Assembly (NCBI GenBank): GCA_033032175.1
Contig: CM065319.1
Span: 13,861,018-13,925,017, forward strand
Source: Saturnia japonica
Taxonomy: Eukaryota; Arthropoda; Insecta; Lepidoptera; Saturniidae
Reading direction: 5' to 3'
Length of the DNA stretch: 64,000 bases
This document shows positions 36,701 to 46,689 of the stretch, one piece after another (positions within the stretch are counted from its first letter, which is position 1; each line of letters begins with the position of its first letter). The notes under the pieces are model-generated. The model searched no databases, was not told the DNA's origin, and saw only the letters and a program-made list of their open reading frames with translations. Position numbers and translations under genes: made by a program.

Positions 36701-39700
36701 TGTCGAGAGCGTCTATCGCAGAGTGTTTGGCATTGGCGGCTGATTATATAAAAAAATAATCCTTTATTTTTACTTTCACTTTAATAATTTCTCTAGATAA
36801 TTATATAGTAATCCATCTATATTCTGCACTAATATTTAACAAGTGGTAAAGTTTGTAGGAGGTTATCTCCAGAAGTACTAAAACGACTCCGAAAATTATT
36901 AGTATTAGGAAACTACCCGGGAATATATTATTCGTGAGAACTTATTATAGGCTGTTTTATTCTTTATAAGTTTTGTTGTAATTAAAGTGTACAAAGTCGC
37001 GGGGGGTTGCTAGTGTTATACATAAATAAGCAATCTTACCAGAATATCATGAAATTGGGAAAGTGATCATGATGGTGGAGATGTTTTAACACTATAATCA
37101 TTATTACATATAAAGTATAAAATATAGATGGTCATTGGTTTTATAAATACATTCTTATTTGAAGTGTAAATGTATATCAAAATATCAACATTTTCTTTTT
37201 TATTCTTTACAAACTGTGGACTACAGAATGCCTACGTGAATTTTGCTCCCCGCTCCCGGCTATTTTAAAGACAAAAATGCTTATTGTGGATGTTCCGAAT
37301 ATAAATGTATTCCCTCCTGGACTTTTTTGTAGGTCTTTTTAATGCCTATAATTATTTAGTACATTAATTTGCTATATCTCTTATGGTTTACTCAGCATAA
37401 GCCATTTAAGCGCCCGATTTGATTCACCCTAAATATTTTCTAAAATAAAAGTAGCCTAAGTTATTCTCTATAGCATCAGCTATCTATCAGTGAAAGTCCC
37501 GTCAAAATCAATCGAATCGTTTCGGAGATTACCCGGAACAAACAGACAGACAGAAAGAAAAAAATTTTAAAAATGGGCTTTTTGTTATAGGTGTCGTATA
37601 TACTTTCATATGCATTTAGTAAAGAAACTGTTATTTTGACATTACAAACGGACACTTCAATTTTATTAATTGTATATATATGTTTAGCCTTTGGTGGCCC
37701 AAGTTGGTGGCAACACGCTAAGCCTAGTTGCGATTGTCTCTTTAACGTAGTTGTCACACAACGTACAGGTGTTTGACGACAGATTTTCACCTTGAGGACT
37801 GTGGGTAGCCAGGCGGACTTTAGAAAATGTTCAACCACCATGCTATGGTTTCTTCACGATGTTTTCCTTCACCAAAAGCTTAGGTTCATTGCAAGAGACC
37901 ACGTCGATCGACGAGGTGTGGAAACAAAATATTTAAAAAAAAACGAGGAAATGATGCGTTGAGAAATCTTATTTAATAACACATAAATTTACAGTGCAAT
38001 AAAATTGTTAGTGACTTATGTGAACTCGCAATTATCTATTGCATGCAACTCACGTGTTTCGTCATTTTATTATATTTTAAATATTTAAAGCTTTTTAGTC
38101 CGTTTTTTAAAATGGTACCATATTAAAAATATTTTTTTACTTGTTCTTTTTAATTTTTTTAAATATAATATACAAAATTATATTTATCCGGATCTATTAT
38201 ACCCATTTAATTATTTGTGTTATTTGATGAATAACACTAATTGTTATTATCATAAGAATTTTCTTTAACTAAAGTATGAGTTTCAAGTCACAGGAATAAA
38301 GTGAAGAGACAGTCATCATTTCATCATTAGGTTTATCAGCAAGATTCGTACATTAACAAAGAATGTTGTGTATATAATTGTTGTTCACATTATTTTCGAG
38401 GTTAATTACCCTTTGGTTTAAGTATTAAAACATGCATTAAAAAAGATAAGATTGAATTTTTTACTTGTCCGGTTGAAATTCTTGCAGCTTTTGTCGGCGA
38501 CAGCGATGTTTTGCAAATACATGTTTTCTAAAATAAAAGTGTAATGGTACCTATTTGATTTCAGAAATACGTGTAATGCTTTATCATTGATATATATATT
38601 CAACGTGTCGAAAGCTGTTTGGAGAATTACCCTCTATATTCGGTTAGAGGTGAAAAGAAGGCAATCTGTTCCAAATTGTTTTTACCAGAAGTAATACCGC
38701 CTGCATTGTTTGTGGTGACAGAGACTGAACTATCGGTGCATACAAATGCACATTGCACAATGTAAGTAATTAGTTAATTACACATTTATGATGACGCTAC
38801 ACCTGTATCTAGATCATTATGTATTCTGTAGAATGTAAATCGCATTTTCTTAATAATTTAACTTTTTATATTTTATTTCAAGTAGGTATTTATTTAGTTT
38901 TAGTGTTATTCGCGCTCAATGGCAAACATCTAATCATTTTATTTAAACTTATGATCGCCCTAAGGTCGTAATTCGACCAGCGACTTTTTGATCATAGACT
39001 ATTTTCTGTTTGACATTTACAGTATTCATAAACAATGAGTATTATCTAGGGAGTTTTTAGTGGGATCTTGAAGTGACATGTTATGGTTTTTATTTTTAAT
39101 TCAATAACTTAGGTTTTTGACCCTATATTATGTAATATTAGTGGCGTTTTGCGTGATATAGTTTAGTTTTTGCGCATAAGTGAAGTGGATTCTAAATATA
39201 AGCTGAAAGCATTCATTCTGACGTCTCACAAAATCTTCTTAGAAAGTTCTAACAAGGGAGCCACCATCTTGTTAGGATACTGAAACGTCATAACACAAGA
39301 CATATAATTCACTCGATAATGGCAGTAATGGTCTTCATTAAAGAGGACCGGTTGCCAAGTTAGGAAGAAGAAGAAGAGAAAATTATTAATCTACATCACT
39401 TGCTGTCACTTTTCGTTGAGTGACAATATCAATATTTTAGGGGGTCTAAATTCGAACGGAACTGGTCAGGTGAGAATTCGCAGTATTAATTTATCTAATT
39501 TAATATATTAGTAACAGATATTATAGATAAATTTTAGCTTTCTGCACTCCTTCTCCATATAAACTTTAACTATGCCAAATCTCTGTCTTCCGTGCACGCA
39601 ATACGCTTAAAAAGCGGTAGAAAGCTTTTGCTTCACGTATTAATATATAGATAGATAGATTGAATATAGGTAAACCTGTATCAGCAGCATCTGTTGCAGA

Positions 39701-40297
39701 CTTCTCAGCTCCGCCGATGAGTTCGCCGGCTTTCTTAACCTGATCTTCAACTACATGCGCCGCTTCTTGCACTTTCTCCTGTGCGATTTGTTCAGCGTCT
39801 TTCTTCTTGCGGTCAAAGAGAGACGCAGTCTTCTCGCCGATGCTGCGGAACGCGCCTGCACAAACACATACATATTTTATTTATTTTATATATTCTCTCA
39901 AAGAATTATTTATAATAAATAATAATAAAATTAAACTAAAAATTGTGTTTAAATAATAATTAGCATATAATTAATCTTAATTAGAGATACCACAGAAATT
40001 ATTTAATTATGAATTCATGTTTTTCAATAAGATTTGTCTTTTTTCATTACAATTGGTCTCGATATCTTGAAGGCCGTGAATTTTAAAATAGTGTTTACTT
40101 GCACTGGTGTCTTGCTAGTTTGTCACGGTAGAGTAATTTTCCTAACTGATGGTAAAAAAAAATTGTATATGTGTGGCGTATCACAGCCTAAATATATTAT
40201 TTTATTAATTTAACTAACTCCTTAATTCATTAATATTTATTATAAATAATTGAGTTAAAATACCTATGAGACATACGAGTATATAAGCTTTCAACAT
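27651..40297 (-). CDS. Predicted secreted 33-mer amphipathic-repeat protein, about 30 exons; function unknown
   Basis: I do not recognise the gene. Exon 1 (40264-40297) gives MLKAYILVCLIG, a signal-peptide-like start. Exons 39676-39855 and 36605-36739 give a charged, Ala-rich N-terminal domain. Twenty-five repeat exons follow between 36215 and 31300, then 30750-30890, 28661-28854 and probably 27651-27740. All junctions checked are phase 1 except the last proposed one. Skipping the frameshifted exon 34014-34111 gives about 998 residues with the distal end, or 970 with the stop at 28655. The repeat consensus is DTVANTVNTTVDTTKNV followed by AASAVEKGTSLIGTAK. It is rich in Thr, Val, Ala, Lys and Gly, almost free of Cys, Trp and Pro, with apolar residues every 3-4 positions. 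Perilipin-4 33-mers, exchangeable apolipoproteins and LEA group 3 are structural analogues, not shown homologues. A lipid-surface or protective extracellular role is inference. Confidence 0.8.
28050..28235 (-). mobile_element. tRNA-derived SINE (family D), minus fragment
   Basis: Contains TTTCATCACGAAGTTTTCC, TTCACCAAAAGC and ACTCACGTCGATAGACGACGG, the reverse of the family D head at 3430. It lies in the last proposed intron of the repeat gene. Confidence 0.45.
28580..28585 (-). terminator. Proximal poly(A) signal of the 33-mer repeat gene
   Basis: AATAAA on the minus strand, about 70 nt past the in-frame stop at 28655. It supports an isoform ending there without splicing to 27740. Confidence 0.5.
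28655..28854 (-). CDS. Penultimate/terminal LEA-like exon of the 33-mer repeat gene
   Basis: Acceptor TTTTCGCAG, then AAVEESKKAAEKAAADASNA and VHSTVDNTLKRVENAADEGL, KNAGQVVDSKIKDADKYLNE and KRENV-stop. It is highly charged, Ala/Lys/Glu-rich and predicted helical, and keeps an HSTVDNT echo of the 33-mer. If read through, the protein ends at 28655 with a poly(A) signal at 28580. If the GTATGA at 28660-28655 is used as a donor, coding ends at 28661 and continues at 27740. Confidence 0.85.
29300..29575 (+). mobile_element. LINE 3'-end fragment
   Basis: Contains CGTACGCTAGACTTGTGGAATG, TACCCTTGGTATTGCAGTGG and ACTATTTTCCATCAGGTGG, a tail pattern of insect non-LTR elements. Intronic, non-coding. 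Confidence 0.45.
30175..30350 (-). mobile_element. Partial copy of the ACAGACAGACAG repeat
   Basis: Carries TTTCGGGTCTTACCCGGAAC, AAACAGACAGACAGAAA, ATGCATTTAGTAAAAAGC and TTATTTTGACATTAGTAAC, all seen at 36945-37690. It lies in the intron before exon 28661-28854. Confidence 0.55.
30750..30890 (-). CDS. Repeat-to-tail transition exon of the 33-mer repeat gene
   Basis: Phase 1 in and out (141 nt). It begins with one partial repeat (TINTTVDTTKKAAEDV) and changes into a charged Ala/Glu/Lys helix (KAQALKTAEEAKEKARLAAE, AAKAEAQRVA), an LEA-like 11-mer style. The donor is GTAGGT at 30749-30744. The next exon completes an Asn codon. Confidence 0.85.
33497..33595 (-). CDS. Repeat exon with mutated splice acceptor
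   Basis: The exon body is intact (VVNTVHTTVDTTKNVAAA, TVEKGTSMICAAK), but the acceptor dinucleotide is AA (plus TT at 33596-33597) where sister exons 33041 and 32692 have AG. The next AG, 33588-33587, would start the exon at 33586, 9 nt shorter and still in frame. Confidence 0.75.
34014..34111 (-). pseudogene. Frameshifted repeat exon (98 nt)
   Basis: It starts like its sisters (TVANTVSTTVDKSKNVAAS) with good AG and GT borders. One C is missing from the Gly codon after the Glu-Lys pair: plus GTGCTTTTTC near 34036, against GTGCCTTTTTC in the exon at 33856. The shift gives TAA within a few codons. Because the exon is otherwise phase 1-1, skipping it restores the protein. Confidence 0.75.
36605..36739 (-). 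CDS. Exon 3 of the 33-mer repeat gene (45 codons, non-repeat)
   Basis: Acceptor TTATATAATCAG, then ANAKHSAIDALDKELSKVSL and AAGEAVDTANKAVADGKKVI ending DTTK. It is predicted helical. The last part (VDTANKAVADGKKVIDTTK) already resembles the repeat register, so it may be the ancestral unit from which the array grew (inference). Confidence 0.85.
36945..37690 (-). mobile_element. Long copy of the ACAGACAGACAG repeat, CTAGT-type end
   Basis: On plus it runs from GTCGCGGGGGGTTGCTAGTG through CCCGCTCCCGGCTATTTTAA, GTAGGTCTTTTTAATGCC, CCCGTCAAAATCAATCG and ACCCGGAACAAACAGACAG to TTATTTTGACATTACAAACG. It is colinear in reverse with 56540-57005 and 63690-64000, and in part with 1-155. Helitron-like by its ends; no protein. 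Confidence 0.6.
37695..37920 (-). mobile_element. tRNA-derived SINE (family D), minus
   Basis: Contains ATGGTTTCTTCACGATGTTT, TTCACCAAAAGCTTAGG and the head CACGTCGATCGACGAGGTG. It sits directly beside the 36945-37690 repeat in the intron before exon 3. Confidence 0.5.
38955..39660 (+). mobile_element. Interspersed repeat C, interrupted by a GAA-tailed SINE
   Basis: The left part (AATTCGACCAGCGACTTTTT, CTGTTTGACATTTACAGTAT) stops near 39045 and the right part (CACTTGCTGTCACTTTTCG to TTGCTTCACGTATTAAT) resumes near 39393. Uninterrupted copies lie at 41720-42030 and 53950-54310. It ends just before the donor of exon 2. Confidence 0.65.
39045..39385 (+). mobile_element. GAA-tailed SINE inserted into repeat C
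   Basis: Starts AGGGAGTTTTTAGTGGGATC and ends CCAAGTTAGGAAGAAGAAG. TATTATCTA on the left and TATTAATCTA on the right look like a target-site duplication. Confidence 0.65.
39676..39855 (-). CDS. Exon 2 of the 33-mer repeat gene (60 codons)
   Basis: Acceptor GTGTTTGTGCAG, then AFRSIGEKTASLFDRKKKDA, EQIAQEKVQEAAHVVEDQVK and KAGELIGGAEKSATDAADT, phase 1 in and out. It is charged and helical with an LEA-like pattern and no repeat core. The split Gly codon joins it to the signal-peptide exon. Confidence 0.88.
40264..40297 (-). CDS. Exon 1: start codon and signal-peptide core of the 33-mer repeat gene
   Basis: The ATG at 40297-40295 is the first ATG after the predicted transcription start. It encodes MLKAYILVCLI plus one base, and the donor GTATTT follows. 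Joined to exon 2 it gives MLKAYILVCLIGAFRS: a short Lys n-region, then a hydrophobic core, then a small/polar c-region. That is a plausible secretory signal. The cleavage site cannot be fixed by eye, and a membrane anchor is the alternative. Confidence 0.75.
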
Positions 40298-40441
40298 GAA
40301 ACTCGTATATTCTACAAGGAGTGGCTAATAAAACCTCGCGTTTGCTCTTTCTAACTATTGATTTTCCGAACAAAACAACACGATTCCGATGTATTTATAA
40401 AACAAGCACTATATAAACTTTAGCACGAACCTGTCCCGTAA

Positions 40442-40475
40442 TGAAAACAAGTCTCAACCCAGACCAGTTTTTATA
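40442..40475 (-). promoter_or_regulatory. TATA-box promoter of the 33-mer repeat gene
   Basis: TATAAAA on the minus strand at 40475-40469. An initiator-like TTCATTA has its A at 40442, 33 nt downstream. This gives a 5' UTR of about 145 nt without an upstream ATG. TATA promoters in insects often mark strongly regulated, tissue-specific genes (general knowledge, not shown here). Confidence 0.6.
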
Positions 40476-41719
40476 AGAGGTCTTAGTTCTGGCTCGGGAC
40501 GTGCAAGTTTCGCTTCAAACACCCACACAGATACCGCTATTTATTTGCTACAACGTGGGTTTAGCGTACAAAGACATCTCTCTCGTGAAGACATTTTACA
40601 TATTCGATTAACAATGTATCTATATTTCTCAAAGGGCTTTATTGGCAATGCCATATCTTCCTCATTCTTCATCAAAGTTAATGATTCAAATAACATTTTA
40701 AATCTCATGTCCCCCGTTATTGATAAAATAAATAGCTTTAAACTGTTGATGTCCTTAAAAAATTATTTAAAACCTTTTTATTACAATGTATTCAACTAAC
40801 TACAAAGTGCCATTGTTCATTAACTATTTAGTAGTACCGTTAATAATTCTTGTGAAGTCAGTACATACTTATAGGAAAAAAGGATGAGGTATAATTTTTA
40901 AAATCTTAGGTACAAGGAGCGCGTAACTGTTTTTAGTCTGTCACATTTGATGAGTCAGAAAGGAGTAAAAGTGACTCAATCGAACTCAGCAATCATTATA
41001 CAATACTTTAAGGTAATATTACCATCCAAATACAATTTATTATTCGTACATGAAACAGCTAATGTACCTAAATTCTAACAGTTGCCACATAAAAACGGTA
41101 AGCATGTGAGATAGGTCCCACATAAAATCATTGAAAATCAATTACACAGTTAACTAGTATTGAAATTACATATAAACGAAAGCGTCCAAAGTCCAAATAC
41201 TCTAGGTATTTACCGAATAATAATTGTGCGAACATTTACTTTATTATTAATCAAGTGAGATTGTAAGTAGGTAGATACCTAGATTGTAAACGGACAATAA
41301 ATTTGTAATCTAACGCTTACATTTTCGTAGGTTTGTAAACTAATTGGATTTGTTAGGTTAGGTTGAAAACTACGATCATAATATGCCAGAAACAAATTGG
41401 CCATTAAAAATTAATATTTTGCAAGTCCTAGTGTTATGATTTGGCTTATTTACTAAACATAACCTAAAAATTATTCGGTAGTACCTGTTCAGAATCTTTC
41501 GTCAGTTTACAATCTCACTAGATTAAAAGCTAAGTACTAGCGCGCACCTCCGTACATATCCATAGGACCGGATAAGACAAGAGTAACGAATTAGTCACTG
41601 CGACAAAAATCACGCGTGCGCGCTAGCACTTAAAGGCATCATAACGTTCTACGTTTATAAAAATCAACATTCGTTAGTCAATGATACATCTGTATCGCGC
41701 AATAATAATAACCAGCGGT

Positions 41720-42030
41720 CGCCCAATGACCAAAATTCGACTAGCGACTTTTTAATCATATACTATTTTCTGTTTGACATTTGCAGTATGAACCTAAACA
41801 ATGAATATTATATCACTTGCTGTCACTTTTCATTCAGTGACAACGTCAATATTTTAGGGGGTCTAAGTTCAATGGCACTGGTCGGTTTAGAATTCGCAGT
41901 ATTCATTTATTTAATTTAATATATTAGTAAGATATATTATAGATAAATTTTAGCTTTCTGCACTCCTTCTCCATATAAACTTTAACCAAGCCAAATCTTA
42001 CAGACTTCTTCTCACGTATTAATAATATGA
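41720..42030 (+). mobile_element. Interspersed repeat C, uninterrupted copy
   Basis: Runs from AGCGGTCGCCCAATGACC through CACTTGCTGTCACTTTTCA and TTTCTGCACTCCTTCTCC to TCTCACGTATTAATA. Matches 53950-54310 in order. Confidence 0.6.
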
Positions 42031-43074
42031 TCATATACTTGAAAAACGTGTTCAACTATTTATAAGCACAAAGTAGATATAGCATATTGGTACAAGCTTT
42101 CCGCTACACTACACTTCTCAAGATATGATTCATATAATAGGCTTACTCAACGACTATAATAAGACTATATTCATATGCACCGAACACGTACCTACTCCAG
42201 CTAATCGTTATTATAAGTATTTTTATATACTTATTTCATAAAATATGAAACTGGTCTTCTATCTATAGTATAGATTCTATAGGTACTAATATTGTAAAGA
42301 GACAAAGTTTGTAAAAATATTTATCCGAAACTATTGATTAAATTCTGAAAATTCTATCACCATTAAGATTTTATCCCCAAGTTCTCATAATCTAGACTAT
42401 GTTATATTGTTATTAAGTTTTATATTAATGCTTACGATGTTGCGGGCGGTTGCTAGTAACTTATAAATTTTCCCCTTTTTACGTAGTTGAATGGTTGAAA
42501 TTTATATGTTGAGAGTGTTGGTAATGTAGCTTTAGAATACTTTTCTATGTATTTAAATCCAAAAGTTTTATAAATTACGTACCCATTCTTTCTTCTAAAT
42601 TCAAAGACAATAACAATTCTAGGAGATCATGAAATAATACTCTAAAGTTCTTTAAGGGAATAGCGGTCAGCAAGAAATTTGTAGAATAGGTACTTTTGAA
42701 CAAAAATCTATTGCTGTCTCAGTTTGTCCGAGCAAACGAGACCGAAGGGAGCGCGAGAGAGACAACTGTAACTTGGACTAATTACTTTGGATTATGAATT
42801 AATTGGATTAATTACTTTAATATACAAGTTCGGTAGTTACAAAACTTGGGATAGTCGATGCCCTTCATAAAAGAGATGAGATCTAACGGGTGCCAAGTTT
42901 CATAGCAGGTCCCGTAATTATAGCTGTAGGAATTACAACGGTAAGGTTACTTTATAATTCTACAATTAATTTTCTCTTTCATTCCTTTTATAATATACTA
43001 GCTCGTCATAATACCGGCACTGCATTTGATGCAGTAATAAAGAAGATTTATTTAAATTCTTTATAACGTTTGGC

Positions 43075-43265
43075 CAGTGTCACCTGATGCTAAGAGAAGA
43101 TTTAGCCCGAGGTAACACGTGAAGCTTAGTGGGACTGGCTTTTAAGTATAGCTACCAGAACACACCTATACGTTATGGTTTCATTAAGAAGTTGTCCTTC
43201 ACCGTAAGCTCGGGTTCATCGTATGATTCGAACCCACGTCAATCGACGCGGTGCACAAACACCGT
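43075..43265 (-). mobile_element. tRNA-derived SINE (family D), minus
   Basis: Holds TTTGGCCAGTGTCACCTGATG, TATGGTTTCATTAAGAAGTTG and the head GATTCGAACCCACGTCAATC; its reverse complement carries a B-box-like GGGTTCGAATC. Confidence 0.55.
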
Positions 43266-43295
43266 GGTTCAATAGTGTTATAAAAATATTCTGTA

Positions 43296-43575
43296 ATATA
43301 TACCAATATTATAAAGAGGAAAGATTTGATTTTTTGTTCGTAATGGTTTAACTCAAAAACTGCTGGACCAATTTAAAAAATTCTTTTATCAATATAAACC
43401 TATAGTATCAGCGAGTAACATAGGCTATATAGTATATATTATAATTTGAAAAATTAATTTATAGCTCATAAAAATGTCGATAGTTTTGCACAAAGTATAA
43501 AAAATTGCCTACACTGGAGCCTTGGCGATTTTTGTCGTATAAAATAAACACGAATGAAATCGTGGGGCATAGCTA
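43296..43575 (+). mobile_element. CTAGT-ending, possibly Helitron-like repeat
   Basis: Starts ATATACCAATATTATAAAGAGG and ends ATCGTGGGGCATAGCTAGTT. It is colinear in reverse with 8626-8870. No ORF. Confidence 0.55.
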
Positions 43576-46224
43576 GTTTATAATATATTCGGAAATCCAA
43601 AAACTTACCAATAAGGTGCTAATATTAGGAAAAAAAGATTAATTTGTGTAAGCTAGCCATTAATATTACCAACAATTTAATACATAAAACACATTAGGTG
43701 CTAAACACACTCATATACAAAATACATAACACGAACAAACTGTTGTTTATAATACAATTGTAGAACTCACCAAGGTTCTTGTCTTTCGGTATGCGTGGAA
43801 ATAGATTTTTAAATTATTCATAGACATTAAGAATATTTCTTTAAGTAATTTAAAAATAAAATCTAATTTTAAAATTCATGCTTTTCATTAGCGAGAAATG
43901 TTTAAAAATGTACAGGTAAGGTATTAAAAATGAACAAATACACTAATTACATTATTATTTAATAGAAAATGTGTAGTGATTTGTGAAAATTTTATCTACA
44001 AACATGAGTACTTGGTGTGATATAATGTTTTCGAAGTCACTACATAATTAAAAAAGTATACACACTTTTTGATTTTAACAGCAATTTAGAACAATTTTCT
44101 ACAAAACCAAATTTAATATAGGAAAACCTGTGTAATAATAATAATTTGGAAATATATCAAAACATTCCTGCTACCTACTAGTACTACTATGCAATGTAAT
44201 TTTCGTTTATGAAATACTATAATACAATATGTCGACTTTAACATAATAATTGATAAATGAAAATAAGTAAATTCTAATGAGATTTATCATTTAGGTACTA
44301 GTGACTAAATCAAGCATTACTATTATTCGTAGGTACGTATGTTAAAAGTGAAATGATTTGTCAGAATAAAATAACTTCAGCCATGCAATAGTGAGTAGTA
44401 TTTGTCTTTACGTTGAAATTTCGACTAAAAATAAGAAGTCGAATGTAGGTATGTACCGATAAATGTCGTAAATGAGTATATTGCAAACATATTTAGTACT
44501 AAATTACTTATTTAAAAATAAAAACACGACATAGCAATAAGGATAAATAAATAATTACCAAAACTTACACAGTATCTTCCTTGAAATATATGTATTATTT
44601 CATCTTATGAATAAACATAAATAGGCGATTGAAAATACAATTTTAAGATATATAAACGAATGTAAATATGTCCAAAAAACAACTTTAATCTAAACATTCT
44701 GAAAACGGAGATATTGGAAGAAGCTTTCGAGAAAAGGCTGCTTAGTAGATAACATGTAAATTAACATAAAAGGATTTCTGTTTTTCAAACTATTATTAAA
44801 TTCTTATTAAAAAACTTTAATTGACCGCGCTCAAAGACATCAAAATGATTATTAAATTTGCTTCTAGAATATTCATAAATTTTTATGCTTAACGAAGATT
44901 TAGGAACTTCTTAGACCAACAAAACAACATCTTGGAAACTATTTTCGAAAACAAAATCAAATGGTGAATTTAAAAGTAAGATTTAAAGTGTTCCTGATAA
45001 CCAGGAAGACAATAGCGTTTAAAAGTCGCAAATGTACATGTAGCAGTAAGTGGCCGAACGAAAATAGACAGGATAGTCGGTCAAATTAGAGATCATTGTA
45101 CGTTTGCTGAACCACTCATGTTTCGAAACAAGCAACTGATTGATGATCCGAAATAACACGAGTGTGGGGAACGCATGTTATGTTTTCAACCAATAATATT
45201 ACAGATAAAGCTTATCACGAATGTTAGGTGTTTTAGTGTTAATTATTTCATGAAACACAATGGCATTGTGTATGGCTCATAGGAGCTTAATTTCATGGCA
45301 ATTTTTTACAAAAAGTAAATGAACTATGGCTAGTGGCTGTGGTACATGGTAGAGTCGTAGTTTTAAACTGCAGACGGATCTTTCATACGAATATTTTATC
45401 CCCGTATGGTGTTCTCTTGAAAAATATGCTAAGTTAACTCATTTACCTAAGTATTTGTTTGTAATCTACAGCCTACATGGCATATGTATATAGGTTTAAC
45501 ATACATCTCGGTTACTCCCTTCAAGCTTAAACTCTAGATTCGGGTTTGTTCAGACACTCAGACTCCTGTCCCGGCTTAGAGCTTTAGTATTATGGTAAGC
45601 CTAAGTATGTATTATAATATGTACCTCACCTACTTAATTACCAAAAATGTTTTATTTCTTATGAAAATATCTACTAAAGAACACTGTTTTTATAACAATT
45701 ATATAGGCTCAAAGATTTTTATTATTAATGAGATACGATTTTTTATATAACCCAGAATATGTACACTATTTTTTATTAAATATTAACATGAAAATACTTT
45801 TTATTCCGTATATCATGTTATCAAAATTTGGATTTCTAAAAGCGCTGAAATATTATTTTCTGTATTATATGATTATAATGATATAGCCGAGAATGAAATT
45901 ATATGACTCCCATATAAACTTTTCCAAACCTATATAATTTTTATATTGTCATATATATTTGTTTTTATTGTTCTTAGTTATTTATTATACATTTCGTGAG
46001 TATAAATTAGTGGTTATTTGGTATAAATGAATAAACCAGTTACAATGTAAATAGTATAAAATGTTAGTCTTGACTTTTGACCTTAACTAAAGTGCCTATC
46101 GCTTGCTTCGCTTTATATATTGTGCAAAAGGCCATTAACCTCGAGTGAATTGTTACATTATTATTTTGACATATTACTTAATTATTTTTATTCATTGTTT
46201 GTGTATTTAGAAAAACATGTTTCT

Positions 46225-46450
46225 GAATGTTTTTAACCGACTTCAATTCTTCCGACTTCAAGCACTCTCAATTTGAATGTATATATTTTTTATGGATGTT
46301 CAGCCATAACTTCTTCGTTTGTGAACCGATTTGGATGATTCATTTTTTGTTAAACAGGGGATACCTCAGGGTGGTCCTGTCCCATTTTAATTTCATTGGC
46401 ATTGAACCTTCAACTTGGTTTTCTTTTTTATTAAAAATTGTATTGTTTTA
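46225..46450 (+). mobile_element. Interspersed repeat A (AACCGACTTCAA type)
   Basis: Shares AACCGACTTCAA, GGATGTTCAGCCATAACTTC, GATTTGGATGATTCATTTTT and CCCATTTTAATTTCATTGGC with the split copy at 49250-50100. Confidence 0.5.
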
Positions 46451-46689
46451 CATCCTGAGATTTTGCCCTCATTTTTCTTAGCATAAAATTCACAGGCCAA
46501 TATTTACTATTTTATTTTATTAAATAGGTACAATTACAGATAACAGATTGATAATTGCATAAATAATTAGACAATATTATAACATGACAAATCTGACATC
46601 CAATTACAAATTGTACACGACATTCACATATAAACGTAAAACACAGCTTATCGTAAACATATCAATAAATACATTTTAATAAATTAATA

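Larger units (their letters stand above)
40500..46220. other. TE-rich upstream region without a recognised gene
   Basis: Very AT-rich. It contains repeat C (41720-42030), a SINE (43075-43265) and a CTAGT-type repeat (43296-43575). An 84-codon frame at 40545-40799 on plus has no motif I can name. No convincing exon is seen in 43600-46200. Confidence 0.5.

Noticed and set aside
43768..43822. Candidate alternative first exon (minus) with GTGAGT donor and a phase-1 frame reading IPKDKNL
   Set aside because: The compatible frame has a TAA a few codons upstream, no ATG, and no AG acceptor in between. The ATG present is in a frame that does not join exon 2.
46227..46481. 84-codon plus ORF
   Set aside because: It lies inside interspersed repeat A, whose other copy at 49250 is split and not open.
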